DNA of 64,000 nt from Caulobacter endophyticus (GTDB taxonomy: Bacteria > Pseudomonadota > Alphaproteobacteria > Caulobacterales > Caulobacteraceae), in contig NZ_JARQWV010000020.1 of assembly GCF_029543245.1 (NCBI RefSeq), positions 54,345-118,344 on the forward strand, given 5' to 3'. The notes beneath the pieces were generated by a model. The model did not search any database and had not been told where the DNA came from. It saw only the letters and a list, made by a program, of their open reading frames with translations. The position numbers and the translations under genes were made by a program. The first letter of the stretch is position 1; every line of letters begins with the position of its first letter. Positions 1-12,200 of the stretch are shown piece by piece.

Positions 1-2
1 TC

Positions 3-434
3 ACGCTGGAGTACGACCAGCAGCTCAACTTCCTGCCGGGCGCCTGGCGGGGCCTTGGCCTGCGGGCCTCGGTCACCAAGATCGATCCCGACGGCGAGCG
101 CGTGAACCTGCCCAAGACCTCGGCCAACTGGGGGCTGCGCTACAGCTACGGCAAGCTGGACCTGCAACTGACCGGCAACTGGCAGGACGCCTACCGGACC
201 AGCGCGCTCAGCAACACGCCGACCACGGCCAACAACGGCATCCTCTACCGGGCCGAACGTCAGCTGTGGAACGTCAGCGCCAGCTACAAGATCAACAAGC
301 GCTTCGAGGTCATGCTGGCCGGCCGCAACATCTTCAACGAGCCGGACATCGTCTATTCGAACGTCCGCAGCCGGGTGCAGCAGTACAGCATCTACGGCTC
401 GATGTGGAACGTGGGCCTGAAGGGCGTCTTCTAA
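3..434 (+). CDS. TonB-dependent receptor, C-terminal part (5' end outside window)
   Basis: The open frame enters from the left edge and 143 residues are visible. They show the alternating aromatic/polar strands of an outer-membrane beta-barrel. The end matches the usual TonB-receptor C-terminus: a strand with FEVMLAGRNIFNEPDIVYSN, then short strands finishing WNVGLKGVF with a terminal Phe, the signal read by the BAM machinery. Such receptors import scarce nutrients (iron chelates, sugars, vitamins) using TonB energy; the substrate cannot be told from this fragment. A phosphatase gene follows 100 bases downstream on the same strand, which could mean a phosphorus-related role, but that is only inference. 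Confidence 0.85.
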   Translation, partial: TLEYDQQLNFLPGAWRGLGLRASVTKIDPDGERVNLPKTSANWGLRYSYGKLDLQLTGNWQDAYRTSALSNTPTTANNGILYRAERQLWNVSASYKINKRFEVMLAGRNIFNEPDIVYSNVRSRVQQYSIYGSMWNVGLKGVF

Positions 435-534
435 GGCGCTTTCGGCTCCCCGGCGGCCGCGTTCTTCCCCTTCGCGCGGCCGCCCCCCTTTTCTTTTTCT
501 CGTCATTCCTTCGTTCTGATCGAAGAGGTCTTTC

Positions 535-2163
535 GTGGTTCTGCACATCGATCGCCGCGGCCTGGTGCTGGGCGGCCTGGGCCTGGGCGCCCTGGTCATG
601 CCGGCCGGTCGCGCGGCCGCCCAGCAGCTGCTGGGCGCCAGCGGCTTCACCCATAACGTGGCCAGCGGCGAGCCGGGGCCGGACAGCATGCTGCTGTGGA
701 CCCGCTACGTCCCAGCCGGCGACGCCGGCGTCGTGACACTGCAGGCCGAGGTGGCGCTGGACCAGGCCTTCGCCAAGGTGGTCGCCGGGGGCGTCGTGCG
801 CACCGGGGCCTATCGCGACTGGACCGCCAAGCTGACGGTCGACGGCCTGAAGCCCGGCACGGTCTACTGGTACCGCTTCGTGGCTCCGGACGGTTCGAAG
901 TCGCCGGTCGGCCGCACCAAGACCCTGCCGGTCGGGCCCGTGTCGCGCTTCGGCCTGGCGGTGTTCTCGTGCTCGAACCTGCCCAACGGTTACTTCAACG
1001 CCTATGGCCACGCCGCCGCCCGCCAGGACCTGGACCTGTGGCTGCACACCGGCGACTACATCTACGAGTATGGGGTCGGTTCGACCCGCGAGGGCGACTG
1101 GGCGCAGGGCCGCAAGGAGCAACTGCTGCCGGTCACCGAGATCCTGGCGCTCGCCGACTATCGCCTGCGCTACGCCAGCTACCGCGCCGATCCTGATTTG
1201 CAGCGCCTGCACCAGATGGCTCCCATGGTCGCCCTGTGGGACGACCACGAGTCGGCCAACGACAGCTGGGAGGGCGGGGCCCAGAACCATCAGCCCGACA
1301 AGGAGGGCGACTGGAACGTCCGCCGCGCGGCGGCCATGCAGGTCTATCGCGAGTGGATGCCGGTGTCGGACGAGCCGTGGAAGGCCTATCCGATCGGCGC
1401 CCTGGCCACGCTGTACCGCACCGAGTCCCGCCTGCTGGGCCGCACCAAGCCCGCCGACCTGGGCGCGGCGTTCAAGGCGGCCGATCCGGACGCGGCGCTG
1501 AAGGCGTTCCGCGACGGGGCCTGGCGCGATCCTTCGGCCACCATGCTGGGCTCGACCCAGGAGAGCTGGCTGGCCCATGAGTTCAAGGCTTCGTCGAAGG
1601 CCTGGCAGCTGGTCGGCATGGGCACGATCCTGGGCCGCACCGTGATGCCCAAGGACGCGCTCGACTGGCTGCGCCCCGAGGTCGCCGACAAGAAGGTCGC
1701 CGGCTATCGCAACAACATCCGCGCCGCCCGGCAGGGCGTGCCGATGTGGATGGACCGCTGGGACGGCTATCCGGCCGCCCGCTCGCGCCTCTTGAAGGCC
1801 GCCCAGGCCGCCGACACCGACCTCGTCATGCTGTCGGGCGACAGCCACAACGCCTGGGCCTATGGCCTGGTCGAGGACGGCCGCCCGGCCGGGGTGGAGT
1901 TCGCCGGCCAGGCCGTCACCTCCAACGGCATGGAAGGCGACATGGGCGCCGACCCCAAGGTCGTGGCCCAGGGCTTCATGGCCGCCAATCCCGAGCTGAA
2001 GTGGGCCGACACCAGCCGGCGCGGCTACATGATGATCGAGGTGACGCCCAAGAGCGTCGCCGGCGAATGGCTGTTCCTGAAGACCATCAAGGCCCGCTCG
2101 ACCGAGCTGGCCGGCAGCCACCGGATGCGGGTCGACCGCGGCCGGCGGGTGTTTGCGGCTTAG
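535..2163 (+). CDS. phoD: Alkaline phosphatase D family (PhoD-like), Tat-exported
   Basis: A 542-residue secreted phosphodiesterase/phosphomonoesterase of the PhoD metallophosphatase family, expected to release phosphate from organic esters outside the cytoplasm. The N-terminus has a twin-arginine pattern (DRRGLVLGGLGLGAL) and an AAA cleavage region near residue 30. An N-terminal Fn3-like PhoD_N domain covers about residues 35-135, with the GVASGEP-type motif (NVASGEPGPDSMLLWTR). The catalytic domain follows, with metal-site motifs LWLHTGDYIYEYG, LWDDHESAND and LSGDSHNAW. The start is GTG at 535, chosen for the AGAGG 8-10 bases upstream. It follows a TonB receptor gene and may be transcribed with it. 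The family call is firm; the gene symbol is by family only. Confidence 0.9.
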   Translation: MVLHIDRRGLVLGGLGLGALVMPAGRAAAQQLLGASGFTHNVASGEPGPDSMLLWTRYVPAGDAGVVTLQAEVALDQAFAKVVAGGVVRTGAYRDWTAKLTVDGLKPGTVYWYRFVAPDGSKSPVGRTKTLPVGPVSRFGLAVFSCSNLPNGYFNAYGHAAARQDLDLWLHTGDYIYEYGVGSTREGDWAQGRKEQLLPVTEILALADYRLRYASYRADPDLQRLHQMAPMVALWDDHESANDSWEGGAQNHQPDKEGDWNVRRAAAMQVYREWMPVSDEPWKAYPIGALATLYRTESRLLGRTKPADLGAAFKAADPDAALKAFRDGAWRDPSATMLGSTQESWLAHEFKASSKAWQLVGMGTILGRTVMPKDALDWLRPEVADKKVAGYRNNIRAARQGVPMWMDRWDGYPAARSRLLKAAQAADTDLVMLSGDSHNAWAYGLVEDGRPAGVEFAGQAVTSNGMEGDMGADPKVVAQGFMAANPELKWADTSRRGYMMIEVTPKSVAGEWLFLKTIKARSTELAGSHRMRVDRGRRVFAA

Positions 2164-2190
2164 AGCGGACATCCATCCTGCCACCGAGTT

Positions 2191-2284
2191 TCCCCGCGAA
2201 GGCGGGGATCCAAGCTGCATTTCAGGAGACGGCGCGGCGGCGCGCTCCCCGCAGACTCTGCTTGGGTCCCCGCCTTCGCGGGGA
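2191..2284. repeat. 94-bp palindromic-ended intergenic repeat, copy A
   Basis: The copy lies in the gap between convergent phoD and the histidine kinase gene. It begins with TCCCCGCGAAGGCGGGGATC and ends with the inverse GTCCCCGCCTTCGCGGGGA. Inside are CCAAGCTGC on the left and GCTTGGG on the right. Its reverse complement aligns over the whole length with positions 12371-12464, which is also 94 bases. It may help end transcription of the converging genes; it codes for nothing I can see. Confidence 0.85.
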
Positions 2285-2327
2285 AGGACGGATTGGGGGG
2301 CGGTCGTCGGTTGAACCGCGATCCGCC

Positions 2328-4808
2328 CTAAAGCGGCGTGCGCATCATCCGGTCGACGCGGGCGGCCAGGTCCGACACCGCGAACGGCTTGGTCAGCACC
2401 TCCATGCCCGGCTGGATGTGGCCGTGGTTGAGGGCGGCGTTCTCGGCGTAGCCGGTGATGAACATCACCTTCAGCCCGGGCCGCAGGGCCCGGGCGGCGT
2501 CGGCGACCTGGCGGCCGTTGAGGCCGCCGGGCAGGCCGACGTCGGTGATCAGGAGGTCGAAGCGGGCGTTGGATTGCAGCAGGCGCAGGCCGGCCGGGCC
2601 GTCGGCGGCCTCGGCGCAGGCGTAGCCCAGCTCCTGCAGCGCATCGACGATCAGCATGCGGACGGTCGGCTCGTCGTCGACCACCAGCACGGTCTCGCCG
2701 GCCGCCGCCGGGGCGGGCAGCACGGCGTGGACGTCGGTCTCGGGCGCGGTCTCCTCGCCGAAGTGGCGCGGCAGGTAGATGCAGACCATCGTGCCCTGGC
2801 CGACCTCGGAATAGATCCGCACGTGGCCGTGCGACTGGCGGGCGAAGCCATAGACCATCGACAGGCCAAGGCCCGTGCCTTCGCCCATCGGCTTGGTGGT
2901 GAAGAACGGGTCGAACACTCGGTCCTGGATCGACTTGTCCATGCCCACGCCGGTGTCGCTGACGCAGACGCAGACATATTGGCCCGGCTCCATGCCGCGC
3001 TCGTCGGCGGCGCGGCGGTCGAGCCACTTGTTGCCGGTCTCGATGGTGATGCGACCGCCGTCGGGCATGGCGTCGCGGGCGTTGATGCAAAGGTTGAGGA
3101 GGGCGTTCTCCAGCTGGTTGTCGTCGACCAGCGTTGGCCACAGCCCGGCCGCGGCCACCGTCTCGACCTTGATCGAAGGGCCGACCGTGCGGCGCACCAG
3201 CTCGACGAAGTCGGCCATCAGCCGGTTGATGACGATCGGCTTGGGCGACAGGGTCTGGCGGCGCGAGAAGGCCAGCAGGCGGTGGGTGAGGGCGGCCGCC
3301 CGGCGCGCCGCGCCCTGGCCGGCGGCCAGGTATTTCTCGACGTCGCGCGAGCGGCCCTGCGACAGGCGCGTGCCGATCATCTCGAACGAGCCGGAAATGC
3401 CCGACAGCAGGTTGTTGAAGTCGTGGGCCAGGCCCCCGGTCAGCTGGCCGACGGCCTCCATCTTCTGGGCCTGGCGCAGGGCCTCCTCGGCGTCGCGCAG
3501 GCGCTCCTGCTCCTCCAGCCGCGCGGTGACGTCGTAGACGAACTGGTAGGCGCCGGCTTGCAGGCCCATGTCGTCGCGCAGGACGCCGAAGCGCATCTCG
3601 TAGAAGCGGCGGTAACCGTCCGGATCGCCGAAGGCCTCGACCTTGACGAACTCCTCGCCCGCCAGGGCCCGCGACCACACCGCCCGCACCTGGGCCTGGT
3701 TGTCCGGCTGGTCGGCCAGCAGGTCGATCATGCTGTCGCCGACCCGGGGCGTGACGCCGAACACCTGCTCGAACTCGCGCGCGGCCGCGCCGTTGACGGC
3801 CAGCCAGCGGAAGTCGTTGTCGACGACCTGTACAAGGGCGGCCGTGCCCTCGACGATGTCGGCCAGCACGCGGCGCTCGGCCAGGGCGGAGGCCACGCGC
3901 TGCTCCAGCGTCTCGTTCAGCCGGCGCAGGGCCAGCTCGGCGCGGCGGCGCTCGGTGACGTCCTGGAACAGCACCGCCACCTGCCTGCGCTCGGGCGGCT
4001 CGATGCGGAACGAGGAGAGGGAGAGATAACGGCCGGTGGCCACCAGCTCCTGTTCGAAGCGGATCGGCTCGCCGGTGCGCAGCACGTGGCCGTAGCGCGC
4101 CACCCAGGCGTCGGCCTCGTCCGGCACCATCTCGCGCAGCTTCTGGCCGACCACGTTCGGGATTCCGGCGTGGCGAGCATAGGCGGCGTTGGCGTCGATG
4201 TGGATGTAGTCGCTGTCGGGGCCGTGCGGGCCGTCGAGGAACTCGATGATACAGAAGCCCTCGTCCATCGAGTCGAACAGGGTGCGGTACTTGCGCTCGC
4301 TGTCGGCGCTGGCCTGCAGCGACAGGCGCAGGTCGAGCTGGTTCATCACCTGGCGGGCCAGCACCTGCAAGGTGCGCTGCTGAACGGGTGACAGGTCCTT
4401 GGGCGCAGTGTCGAGCACGCACAGGGCGCCGATCGGCAGCCCCTCGCGGGTCACCAGCGGAGCGCCGGCATAGAAGCGCACGTGCGGCGCCTCGGTGACC
4501 AGCGGATTGCTCGCGAAGCGCGGGTCGAGCGTCGCGTCGGGCACCAGCAGCAGATCGTCTTCGAGGATGGTCCTGACGCAGAACGAGCGGTCCAGCGGCG
4601 TGCCGTCGACGCCCAGGCCGATCTCGGCCTTGAAGAACTGGCGGTGCTCGTCGACCAGGCTGACCAGGGCGATCGGAACGCCGCAGATCTCGGCCGCGAG
4701 AGCGACGATCTCGTCGAAGGCGGCTTCGCGCGGCGTGTCGAGGATGTCGTAACGACGGAGCGCCGCGAGGCGGCGAGCCTCGCGTTCCGACGGATCGGCG
4801 GCGTGCAT
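2328..4808 (-). CDS. GAF/PAS hybrid sensor histidine kinase with C-terminal receiver
   Basis: An 826-residue cytosolic-looking signal protein with no membrane segment. Domains in order: GAF (about 20-165, of the type starting EARRLAALRRYDILDT), two PAS-like domains (about 170-300 and 310-440, the second ending near FVYDVTARLEEQERLRDAEE), HisKA with phospho-acceptor His462 (GLAHDFNNLL), HATPase with DTGVGMD and GTGLGLSMVYGFA, then a receiver domain with acceptor Asp756 (LLITDVGLPGG). The HisKA type (HDFNNLL) and the receiver fused behind it suggest a kinase that sends phosphate through a separate transfer protein or response regulator. No partner is adjacent. The gene runs toward phoD and is followed by copy A of the 94-bp repeat. 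Confidence 0.93.
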   Translation of the reverse strand: MHAADPSEREARRLAALRRYDILDTPREAAFDEIVALAAEICGVPIALVSLVDEHRQFFKAEIGLGVDGTPLDRSFCVRTILEDDLLLVPDATLDPRFASNPLVTEAPHVRFYAGAPLVTREGLPIGALCVLDTAPKDLSPVQQRTLQVLARQVMNQLDLRLSLQASADSERKYRTLFDSMDEGFCIIEFLDGPHGPDSDYIHIDANAAYARHAGIPNVVGQKLREMVPDEADAWVARYGHVLRTGEPIRFEQELVATGRYLSLSSFRIEPPERRQVAVLFQDVTERRRAELALRRLNETLEQRVASALAERRVLADIVEGTAALVQVVDNDFRWLAVNGAAAREFEQVFGVTPRVGDSMIDLLADQPDNQAQVRAVWSRALAGEEFVKVEAFGDPDGYRRFYEMRFGVLRDDMGLQAGAYQFVYDVTARLEEQERLRDAEEALRQAQKMEAVGQLTGGLAHDFNNLLSGISGSFEMIGTRLSQGRSRDVEKYLAAGQGAARRAAALTHRLLAFSRRQTLSPKPIVINRLMADFVELVRRTVGPSIKVETVAAAGLWPTLVDDNQLENALLNLCINARDAMPDGGRITIETGNKWLDRRAADERGMEPGQYVCVCVSDTGVGMDKSIQDRVFDPFFTTKPMGEGTGLGLSMVYGFARQSHGHVRIYSEVGQGTMVCIYLPRHFGEETAPETDVHAVLPAPAAAGETVLVVDDEPTVRMLIVDALQELGYACAEAADGPAGLRLLQSNARFDLLITDVGLPGGLNGRQVADAARALRPGLKVMFITGYAENAALNHGHIQPGMEVLTKPFAVSDLAARVDRMMRTPL

Positions 4809-4941
4809 ACGGACTGAAGGCCCCCGATCCCCAGGCTGCGTCGGCTTCCCGACGCGGACGCGCGGGCTCAGACGCTTAGACGCATGGCGCGTTCAACGGT
4901 TCCACGCAACCAAGGCAAAGCTTGTTGAGGATCGTTTCGGT

Positions 4942-6543
4942 TCAGCCCCAGCCTTCCGACACGCCGGCGCGACGGGCCACGGGCTTGATCGCCGACAGCT
5001 TCTGCGAGGGCTGCGGCTGGTCGGCCGGCTTGCCGTAGAGCCAGCCCTGGGCGAAGTCGACGCCGGCCTTGCGGACCACGTCCTCGACCTCGGCGGTCTC
5101 TACCATCTCGGCCACGGTGCGGACGTTGAGGTCGCGGCACAGCTCCACCAGGCGGCGGACCATGGCCCCGTCGCGGCTGTTGCCGGCCAGCTCGCGCACG
5201 TAGCGACCGTCGATCTTGACGATATCGAGGGTCAGTTCCTGCAGATAGGCGAACGAGGCTGCGCCGGCGCCGAAATCGTCGAGGCAGACCAGCGAGCCCA
5301 TGCCCCGCAGCGACTGGATGTGGCGGTTGGCGCGCGGCAGATCGTCGATGGCGCTGGTCTCGGTGACTTCGAAGATCAGCTTGCCCTTGGCGGACGGGGT
5401 GGCCGTCAGCAGGCGGCCGATGTGGTCGACGAAGGTCTCGCTGACGATGGTGCGGCCCGAGACATTGACGGCCAGGCGCACATTGCCGGTCCGGTCGGAG
5501 GCGATCCGGCGCACCGCCTGCTCGGCGATGGCGTGGTCCAGCTCCTCGATGATGTCGAATTCCTCAGCCATGCGGATCAGGGCGAAGGGGCTGGCGCCGT
5601 CCTCGAAGCGCACAAGCGCCTCGTGGTGGTGGGCCTGGCCGTTCGAGAGCTCGACCACCGGCTGGTAGGCCAGGGTGAAGCGCCGCTGGCTGACGGCCGC
5701 GCCCAGGGCGCCGGCGCGGGCCAGGGTACGCTTGACCGACCGGTTCATCGCCTCCGACAGCGTCATCGGCGGGGTTTCCTTCAGGCCCTCGCGCAGGAAG
5801 TCGTCCAGGGCGTAACGCAGGGCCCGCAGGCCGCGCGACGAAGTCCCGCCGTCCAGCGGCACCACGTGGGCGCTGGCGTCCAGGGCGGCGATCCGGGTCA
5901 GGCGGGCGGCCAGGGCGTCGGGCCGGTCGTCCTTGGCCCGCAGCAGGGCGAAGCGCTCGGGCGAGACCTGGGTGGCCATGGCTCCGGCGTGGCTCTCGGC
6001 GCGCACGGCGCCGGCGATCTTCATGTCGAGGGCGAGGGCTTCGGGCGGGGCCAGGCCCTCGCGCAGCGCCGCCAGGCCCGCGAACTCGACCATGGCCAGC
6101 TCCAGCTCGAGCCCTGTGACCCTCGCCGCTTCGAACAGACCCTTGGCGATCTCGTCGAAATTCTCGCGCGGGCGCAGGCCGACGGCGTCCAGGCCGCCGG
6201 CGGGGGCGCGGGCGGCGGTGATCGCCACCGAGGTACGTCCGAAATTGTCGGGGAGGGCCCGCAGAGTGACTCCAACGAAGCGCTCCGGCTCGCCGGCGAC
6301 GCGGACGGTGACCGGTCCCCGGCGCTGACCGTCGTCGAGAGCCGAAAGCGCGGCGTCCATCAGCGGGCGGTCGGCAGGCGTGAACAGGTCGCGCCAGACG
6401 CGGCCCATCAGGGAGACCTCGGACTTGCCCATGATCTTCTGCGCCGCGCCCAGGGCGAGGCTGACCCGGTCGCCCTCGAGTTCGAGCAGCAGGTCGGCGC
6501 TGGTGAAGGCTAGGCCCAGCAAGCGGCGTGGATCGATCGACAA
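4942..6543 (-). CDS. PAS-EAL cyclic-di-GMP phosphodiesterase
   Basis: A 533-residue protein with an N-terminal PAS-like sensor (about 1-115), a middle region of about 130-260 without a usable GGDEF signature (possibly a relic), and an EAL domain (about 285-510). The EAL domain keeps the expected metal and substrate residues: EALVRF beginning at Glu308, an NVSG motif, FEVTET, the DDFGAG loop, KIDG and VAEMVE, ending with AQGWLYGKP. It should therefore hydrolyse c-di-GMP to pGpG. No membrane segments are visible. It is transcribed away from recA; the 237-base gap between them holds recA's LexA box. The target process cannot be read from the neighbours. Confidence 0.9.
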   Translation of the reverse strand: MSIDPRRLLGLAFTSADLLLELEGDRVSLALGAAQKIMGKSEVSLMGRVWRDLFTPADRPLMDAALSALDDGQRRGPVTVRVAGEPERFVGVTLRALPDNFGRTSVAITAARAPAGGLDAVGLRPRENFDEIAKGLFEAARVTGLELELAMVEFAGLAALREGLAPPEALALDMKIAGAVRAESHAGAMATQVSPERFALLRAKDDRPDALAARLTRIAALDASAHVVPLDGGTSSRGLRALRYALDDFLREGLKETPPMTLSEAMNRSVKRTLARAGALGAAVSQRRFTLAYQPVVELSNGQAHHHEALVRFEDGASPFALIRMAEEFDIIEELDHAIAEQAVRRIASDRTGNVRLAVNVSGRTIVSETFVDHIGRLLTATPSAKGKLIFEVTETSAIDDLPRANRHIQSLRGMGSLVCLDDFGAGAASFAYLQELTLDIVKIDGRYVRELAGNSRDGAMVRRLVELCRDLNVRTVAEMVETAEVEDVVRKAGVDFAQGWLYGKPADQPQPSQKLSAIKPVARRAGVSEGWG

Positions 6544-6661
6544 AGGACAGAGCTCCCCCAGAGGGGGCCATCCTGACCGGTCTTAGCTTAAGGACCCGTG
6601 CATGGGGCGGGTTTCGAGAGCCGCGACAGCCGGTCGCAGAAGCGATCGGACGAACGAAAAA

Positions 6662-6676
6662 GAACATCTTGCGAAC
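6662..6676 (+). promoter_or_regulatory. LexA (SOS) operator of recA
   Basis: The sequence reads GAAC, seven bases (ATCTTGC), GAAC. Read on the other strand this is GTTC-N7-GTTC, the established alphaproteobacterial SOS box. It lies about 105 bases before the recA start. Extra GAAC copies sit at 6652-6655 and 6680-6683 but with 6- and 3-base spacing, so only the 6662/6673 pair fits the consensus. LexA would repress recA here until DNA damage. Confidence 0.88.
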
Positions 6677-6780
6677 ATAGAACAAAATGTGTACGTGTTA
6701 ATCATTCCACAGGCGGTGGGCGTAGCGGCGCCCGAACTTCCGGCCCAGCGGTCGGAATCATGGAATAAGGCGATCATCCA

Positions 6781-7851
6781 ATGACCAGTCAGGCGGCTTT
6801 GAAACTCGTGGGCAAGGAAGAAGGCGACAAGGCGCGGGCGCTAGAGGCGGCTCTGGCGCAGATCGATCGGGCCTTCGGCAAGGGCTCGGTGATGAAGCTC
6901 GGCGAAAAGGGCAAGGTCGAGATCGAAGCGGTCTCCACCGGCTCGCTGGGCCTCGACATCGCGCTCGGCATCGGCGGCCTGCCGAAGGGTCGGGTGATCG
7001 AGGTCTACGGCCCGGAAAGCTCGGGCAAGACGACCCTGGCCCTGCACGCCGTGGCCGAGGTCCAGAAGGCGGGCGGCACCGCCGCCTTCGTCGACGCCGA
7101 GCACGCGCTCGACCCGTCCTACGCTCACAAGCTGGGCGTCAATCTCGACAGCCTGCTGGTGGCCCAGCCCGACAACGGCGAACAGGCCCTCGAGATCACC
7201 GACACCCTGGTGCGCTCGGGCGCGGTCGACATCGTCATCGTCGACTCCGTGGCCGCCCTGACCCCGAAGGCCGAAATCGAAGGCGAGATGGGCGACAGCC
7301 TGCCTGGCCTCCAGGCCCGACTGATGAGCCAGGCGCTGCGCAAGCTGACCGGCTCGATCAACAAGGCCAACACCATCGTCCTGTTCATCAACCAGATCCG
7401 TCACAAGATCGGGGTGATGTACGGCAGCCCGGAAACCACCACGGGCGGCAACGCCCTGAAGTTCTACGCCTCGGTGCGCCTGGACATCCGCCGCACCGGC
7501 TCGGTCAAGAACCGCGACGAGATCATCGGCAACAACGTCCGTGTCAAGGTGGTGAAGAACAAGGTCGCCCCGCCGTTCCGCGAGGTCGAGTTCGACATCA
7601 TGTACGGCGAGGGCATCTCCAAGCTGGGCGAGATCATCGACCTGGGCGTCAAGGCCGGGATCATCGACAAGGCCGGTTCCTGGTTCTCCTACAACAGCCA
7701 GCGTATCGGCCAGGGCCGCGACAACGTCCGTGAGTTCCTGAAGAACAACAAGGACCTGGCCAACGAGATCGAAACGGCCGTGCGCCGCGCCTCGCAGAAG
7801 ATCGAGGAAGAACTTCTGGTCGGCGGCCCCGAGGAGGGCGACGAAGACTAA
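6781..7851 (+). CDS. recA: Recombinase RecA
   Basis: A 356-residue RecA, the usual length. It forms ATP-dependent filaments on single-stranded DNA for homologous recombination and triggers LexA self-cleavage. Visible marks are the Walker A motif GPESSGKTT, the Walker B region [21 protein letters not shown], the DNA-binding loops ([20 protein letters not shown] and [12 protein letters not shown] with the [16 protein letters not shown] region following), and an acidic C-terminus ending EEGDED. The start is the ATG at 6781 giving [18 protein letters not shown] LexA box lies upstream. alaS follows on the same strand about 1.7 kb later, with two minus-strand genes between. Confidence 0.99.
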   Translation: MTSQAALKLVGKEEGDKARALEAALAQIDRAFGKGSVMKLGEKGKVEIEAVSTGSLGLDIALGIGGLPKGRVIEVYGPESSGKTTLALHAVAEVQKAGGTAAFVDAEHALDPSYAHKLGVNLDSLLVAQPDNGEQALEITDTLVRSGAVDIVIVDSVAALTPKAEIEGEMGDSLPGLQARLMSQALRKLTGSINKANTIVLFINQIRHKIGVMYGSPETTTGGNALKFYASVRLDIRRTGSVKNRDEIIGNNVRVKVVKNKVAPPFREVEFDIMYGEGISKLGEIIDLGVKAGIIDKAGSWFSYNSQRIGQGRDNVREFLKNNKDLANEIETAVRRASQKIEEELLVGGPEEGDED

Positions 7852-8277
7852 GGTTTCGGCGCGCGCCTGCGCCGAACGTCGCGGCCGCCGCCCGCCGAGG
7901 GCGACCCCGCCTTATAGCCCGCGGCGGCACGACACCGCCGTCGACGGCCGCGATCCCCGGACGCCTGGACCCCATGCCAGGCGTCCGATTTCGTTTGTCC
8001 TCCCCGTGCAACGGGGGAGGTGGCGCGGCGCCGGGGGCGCCGTGACGGAGGGGGCGACCGCCGCAAGGCCGATCGGCCAAGAGCCGGGCGGGGCTGTCCT
8101 GGACAGGCAGGGCCGGGGCCGTGCGTGCGCAGGCCCAGCCGAGCAGGCGGAGCGCCGTCGCCAAAGATCCTCCCCCTCTGGGGGAGGTGGCGCGAAGCGC
8201 CGGAGGGGGGCCGTTCTCAGCTTTCGAAGTACTGGTCGGCTTTCGCCTTGCGACCGATACGATCCCCTTCAGTCCCG
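7852..8277. repeat. Gene-free stretch with two copies of a GC-rich hairpin repeat
   Basis: No coding region is supported in these 426 bases. Two direct copies of a repeat are visible: one from about 7997 (TCCTCCCCGTGCAACGGGGG then AGGTGGCGCGGCGCC) and one from about 8166 (TCCTCCCCCTCTGGGGGAGG then TGGCGCGAAGCGCC and GGAGGGGG). The second is followed by CAGCTTTCGAAGTACTGGT. Related sequence, including a similar CAGCTTTCGAGGTGGTGG tail, recurs at 63740-63872. The stretch lies between convergent recA and the 161-residue membrane protein gene. Just after recA, inverted GCG-rich arms around 7855-7935 could form the recA terminator, but no clear T-run follows. Confidence 0.7.
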
Positions 8278-8763
8278 TCAGCCGCCGATCTTCGTCCAAG
8301 GTCGCTGCACGCAAACGGGCCGGCCGTCGACCACCGCCACACGCGCCGAGCCGGGCGGTGCGTAGAAGGCCCGCATCTCGCCGACGCTGACCGCCAGGGC
8401 GATCGGACCGGAAAAGTCGCAGACCGGCGCCTCGCGCCGGCCGCCCGCCTGCGGATAGGTGCGGTGGGTGCACTCCATGTGGCCGGCCCGGCGCTGGATG
8501 GCGGCCCCGTCGAAGGTAAAGGTCATCGGCTTGCGCGAGCCGGCCGCGAAGGCGGCGGGCTCCAGCGTGGGGCAGGGCGTTCCGGCCAGGCTCCAATAGG
8601 CCTCCGCCGCCACGCCGGCTTCGCGCTGCTGCCCGGCGACGAAGGCGATCAACGGCGCGGCGATGACGACGGCGATTGCGGCCCAGAAAAGCCAGGCGCC
8701 GCGCTTGCGCCGCCCGGCGACCCGCACGGTCCCGATCGCCGCCGAGATGGCTTGCTCCTTCAT
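8278..8763 (-). CDS. Small single-pass membrane protein of unknown function
   Basis: A 161-residue protein. One membrane segment is clear at about residues 23-44 (AWLFWAAIAVVIAAPLIAFVAG), after a basic stretch (RVAGRRKRG), so the rest is likely periplasmic. Four Cys residues in the outer part could form disulphides. I do not recognise a family. The start is ATG at 8763, which overlaps the stop of the upstream gene (ATGA, positions 8760-8763), so the two are probably translationally coupled. The frame remains open upstream, but coupling supports this start. Confidence 0.7.
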   Translation of the reverse strand: MKEQAISAAIGTVRVAGRRKRGAWLFWAAIAVVIAAPLIAFVAGQQREAGVAAEAYWSLAGTPCPTLEPAAFAAGSRKPMTFTFDGAAIQRRAGHMECTHRTYPQAGGRREAPVCDFSGPIALAVSVGEMRAFYAPPGSARVAVVDGRPVCVQRPWTKIGG

Positions 8764-9317
8764 GGCTCCTCGCTCAGACTTGGAGCCAAAGGGGCAGAGG
8801 GGCCCGACGCCATGGGCGTCGGGCTCTGCGAAGCGCGGCGCATGGCGTCGAGAAACCGCAGGCCGCTGGTCCAGGTTCCGAGCCGGTGGGCCGAAGCTCC
8901 GAATTGGTCCGCAGGAAGATCGGCGCGGGCGCGCAGCTCGGTCAGCGATCGCAAAGCCGTCATCCTCTCGACCTTGTCCTTCAGTCCTCGCCGGTCGAGG
9001 TCGGCGATCCAGTCGTCGGCGATCTTCCGCGCCGCCACCACGCGCTGTGCGCTGCAGAGGAGAAGGCCGGTCGGGCCCGCAACGCGATCGTCGAAGCACC
9101 TGGAAAAGGCTACGAACTCGCAGCGATCCCAGTCGTCTGGCCGGGCCGGGTCGGTGGCTTCCAGGCAGCTGCGCCAGGCGGCTGTTTCCGGCGGCGCCGA
9201 ACAGGCCGGGGCGGCGGCGGCCGCGCAGCCCTCCCACCGTTCCAGGTCCCCGTCGGCCTGAGGGCCGCCGCCCACAGCTTCACCCAAAGCCAAGGCCAGC
9301 GCCACCGCGGTAATCAT
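8760..9317 (-). CDS. Small secreted protein of unknown function
   Basis: A 185-residue protein. The first 15 residues (MITAVALALALGEAVGG) look like a short signal peptide. The mature part is rich in Trp, Cys and Arg, with Cys pairs in WEGCAAAAAPACSAPPETAAW and WRSCLEATDP, DRCEFVAFSRC, and LLLCSAQR. No family recognised. It overlaps the next gene by four bases. The frame stays open far upstream, antisense to alaS, but that stretch is a shadow; the ATG at 9317 with AGGGGGAAC just upstream on the minus strand is the sensible start. Confidence 0.65.
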   Translation of the reverse strand: MITAVALALALGEAVGGGPQADGDLERWEGCAAAAAPACSAPPETAAWRSCLEATDPARPDDWDRCEFVAFSRCFDDRVAGPTGLLLCSAQRVVAARKIADDWIADLDRRGLKDKVERMTALRSLTELRARADLPADQFGASAHRLGTWTSGLRFLDAMRRASQSPTPMASGPSAPLAPSLSEEP

Positions 9318-9557
9318 GCTGTTCCCCCTGTGAGCCTTGTCGATCGTAGCTTGAGCTCGCGCCGTCAGCCATTCCCAAGATTGCAGCTCCCAGGCCAAGA
9401 TCCTTGGACATGGCCCCATGTCCGGGGCTCCGAGCGCTGGCCCCCGCCCGCCGGCTGTCGGCCGTTGACGAGGTTCGATTTCCACAAAGCTTGAAACCGC
9501 GCTATGCAGCCCCGACCTCCGGCCGACACCGGACCTTTCGAGATTCCCGAGACGACG

Positions 9558-12200
<2,643 letters not shown>

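Noticed and set aside
1746..4391. An 881-codon plus-strand open frame
   Set aside because: Covers phoD's end in another frame and the antisense of the kinase; no motif or plausible start.
334..4422. A 1362-codon open frame on the minus strand across phoD and the kinase gene
   Set aside because: It runs antisense to phoD and in a wrong frame over the kinase; composition is Arg/Pro/Gly-rich as in other shadows.
9504..9557. Longer N-terminus for alaS from the ATG at 9504
   Set aside because: The 18 extra residues are Pro-rich and outside the family's normal start at MPSLNEIR.
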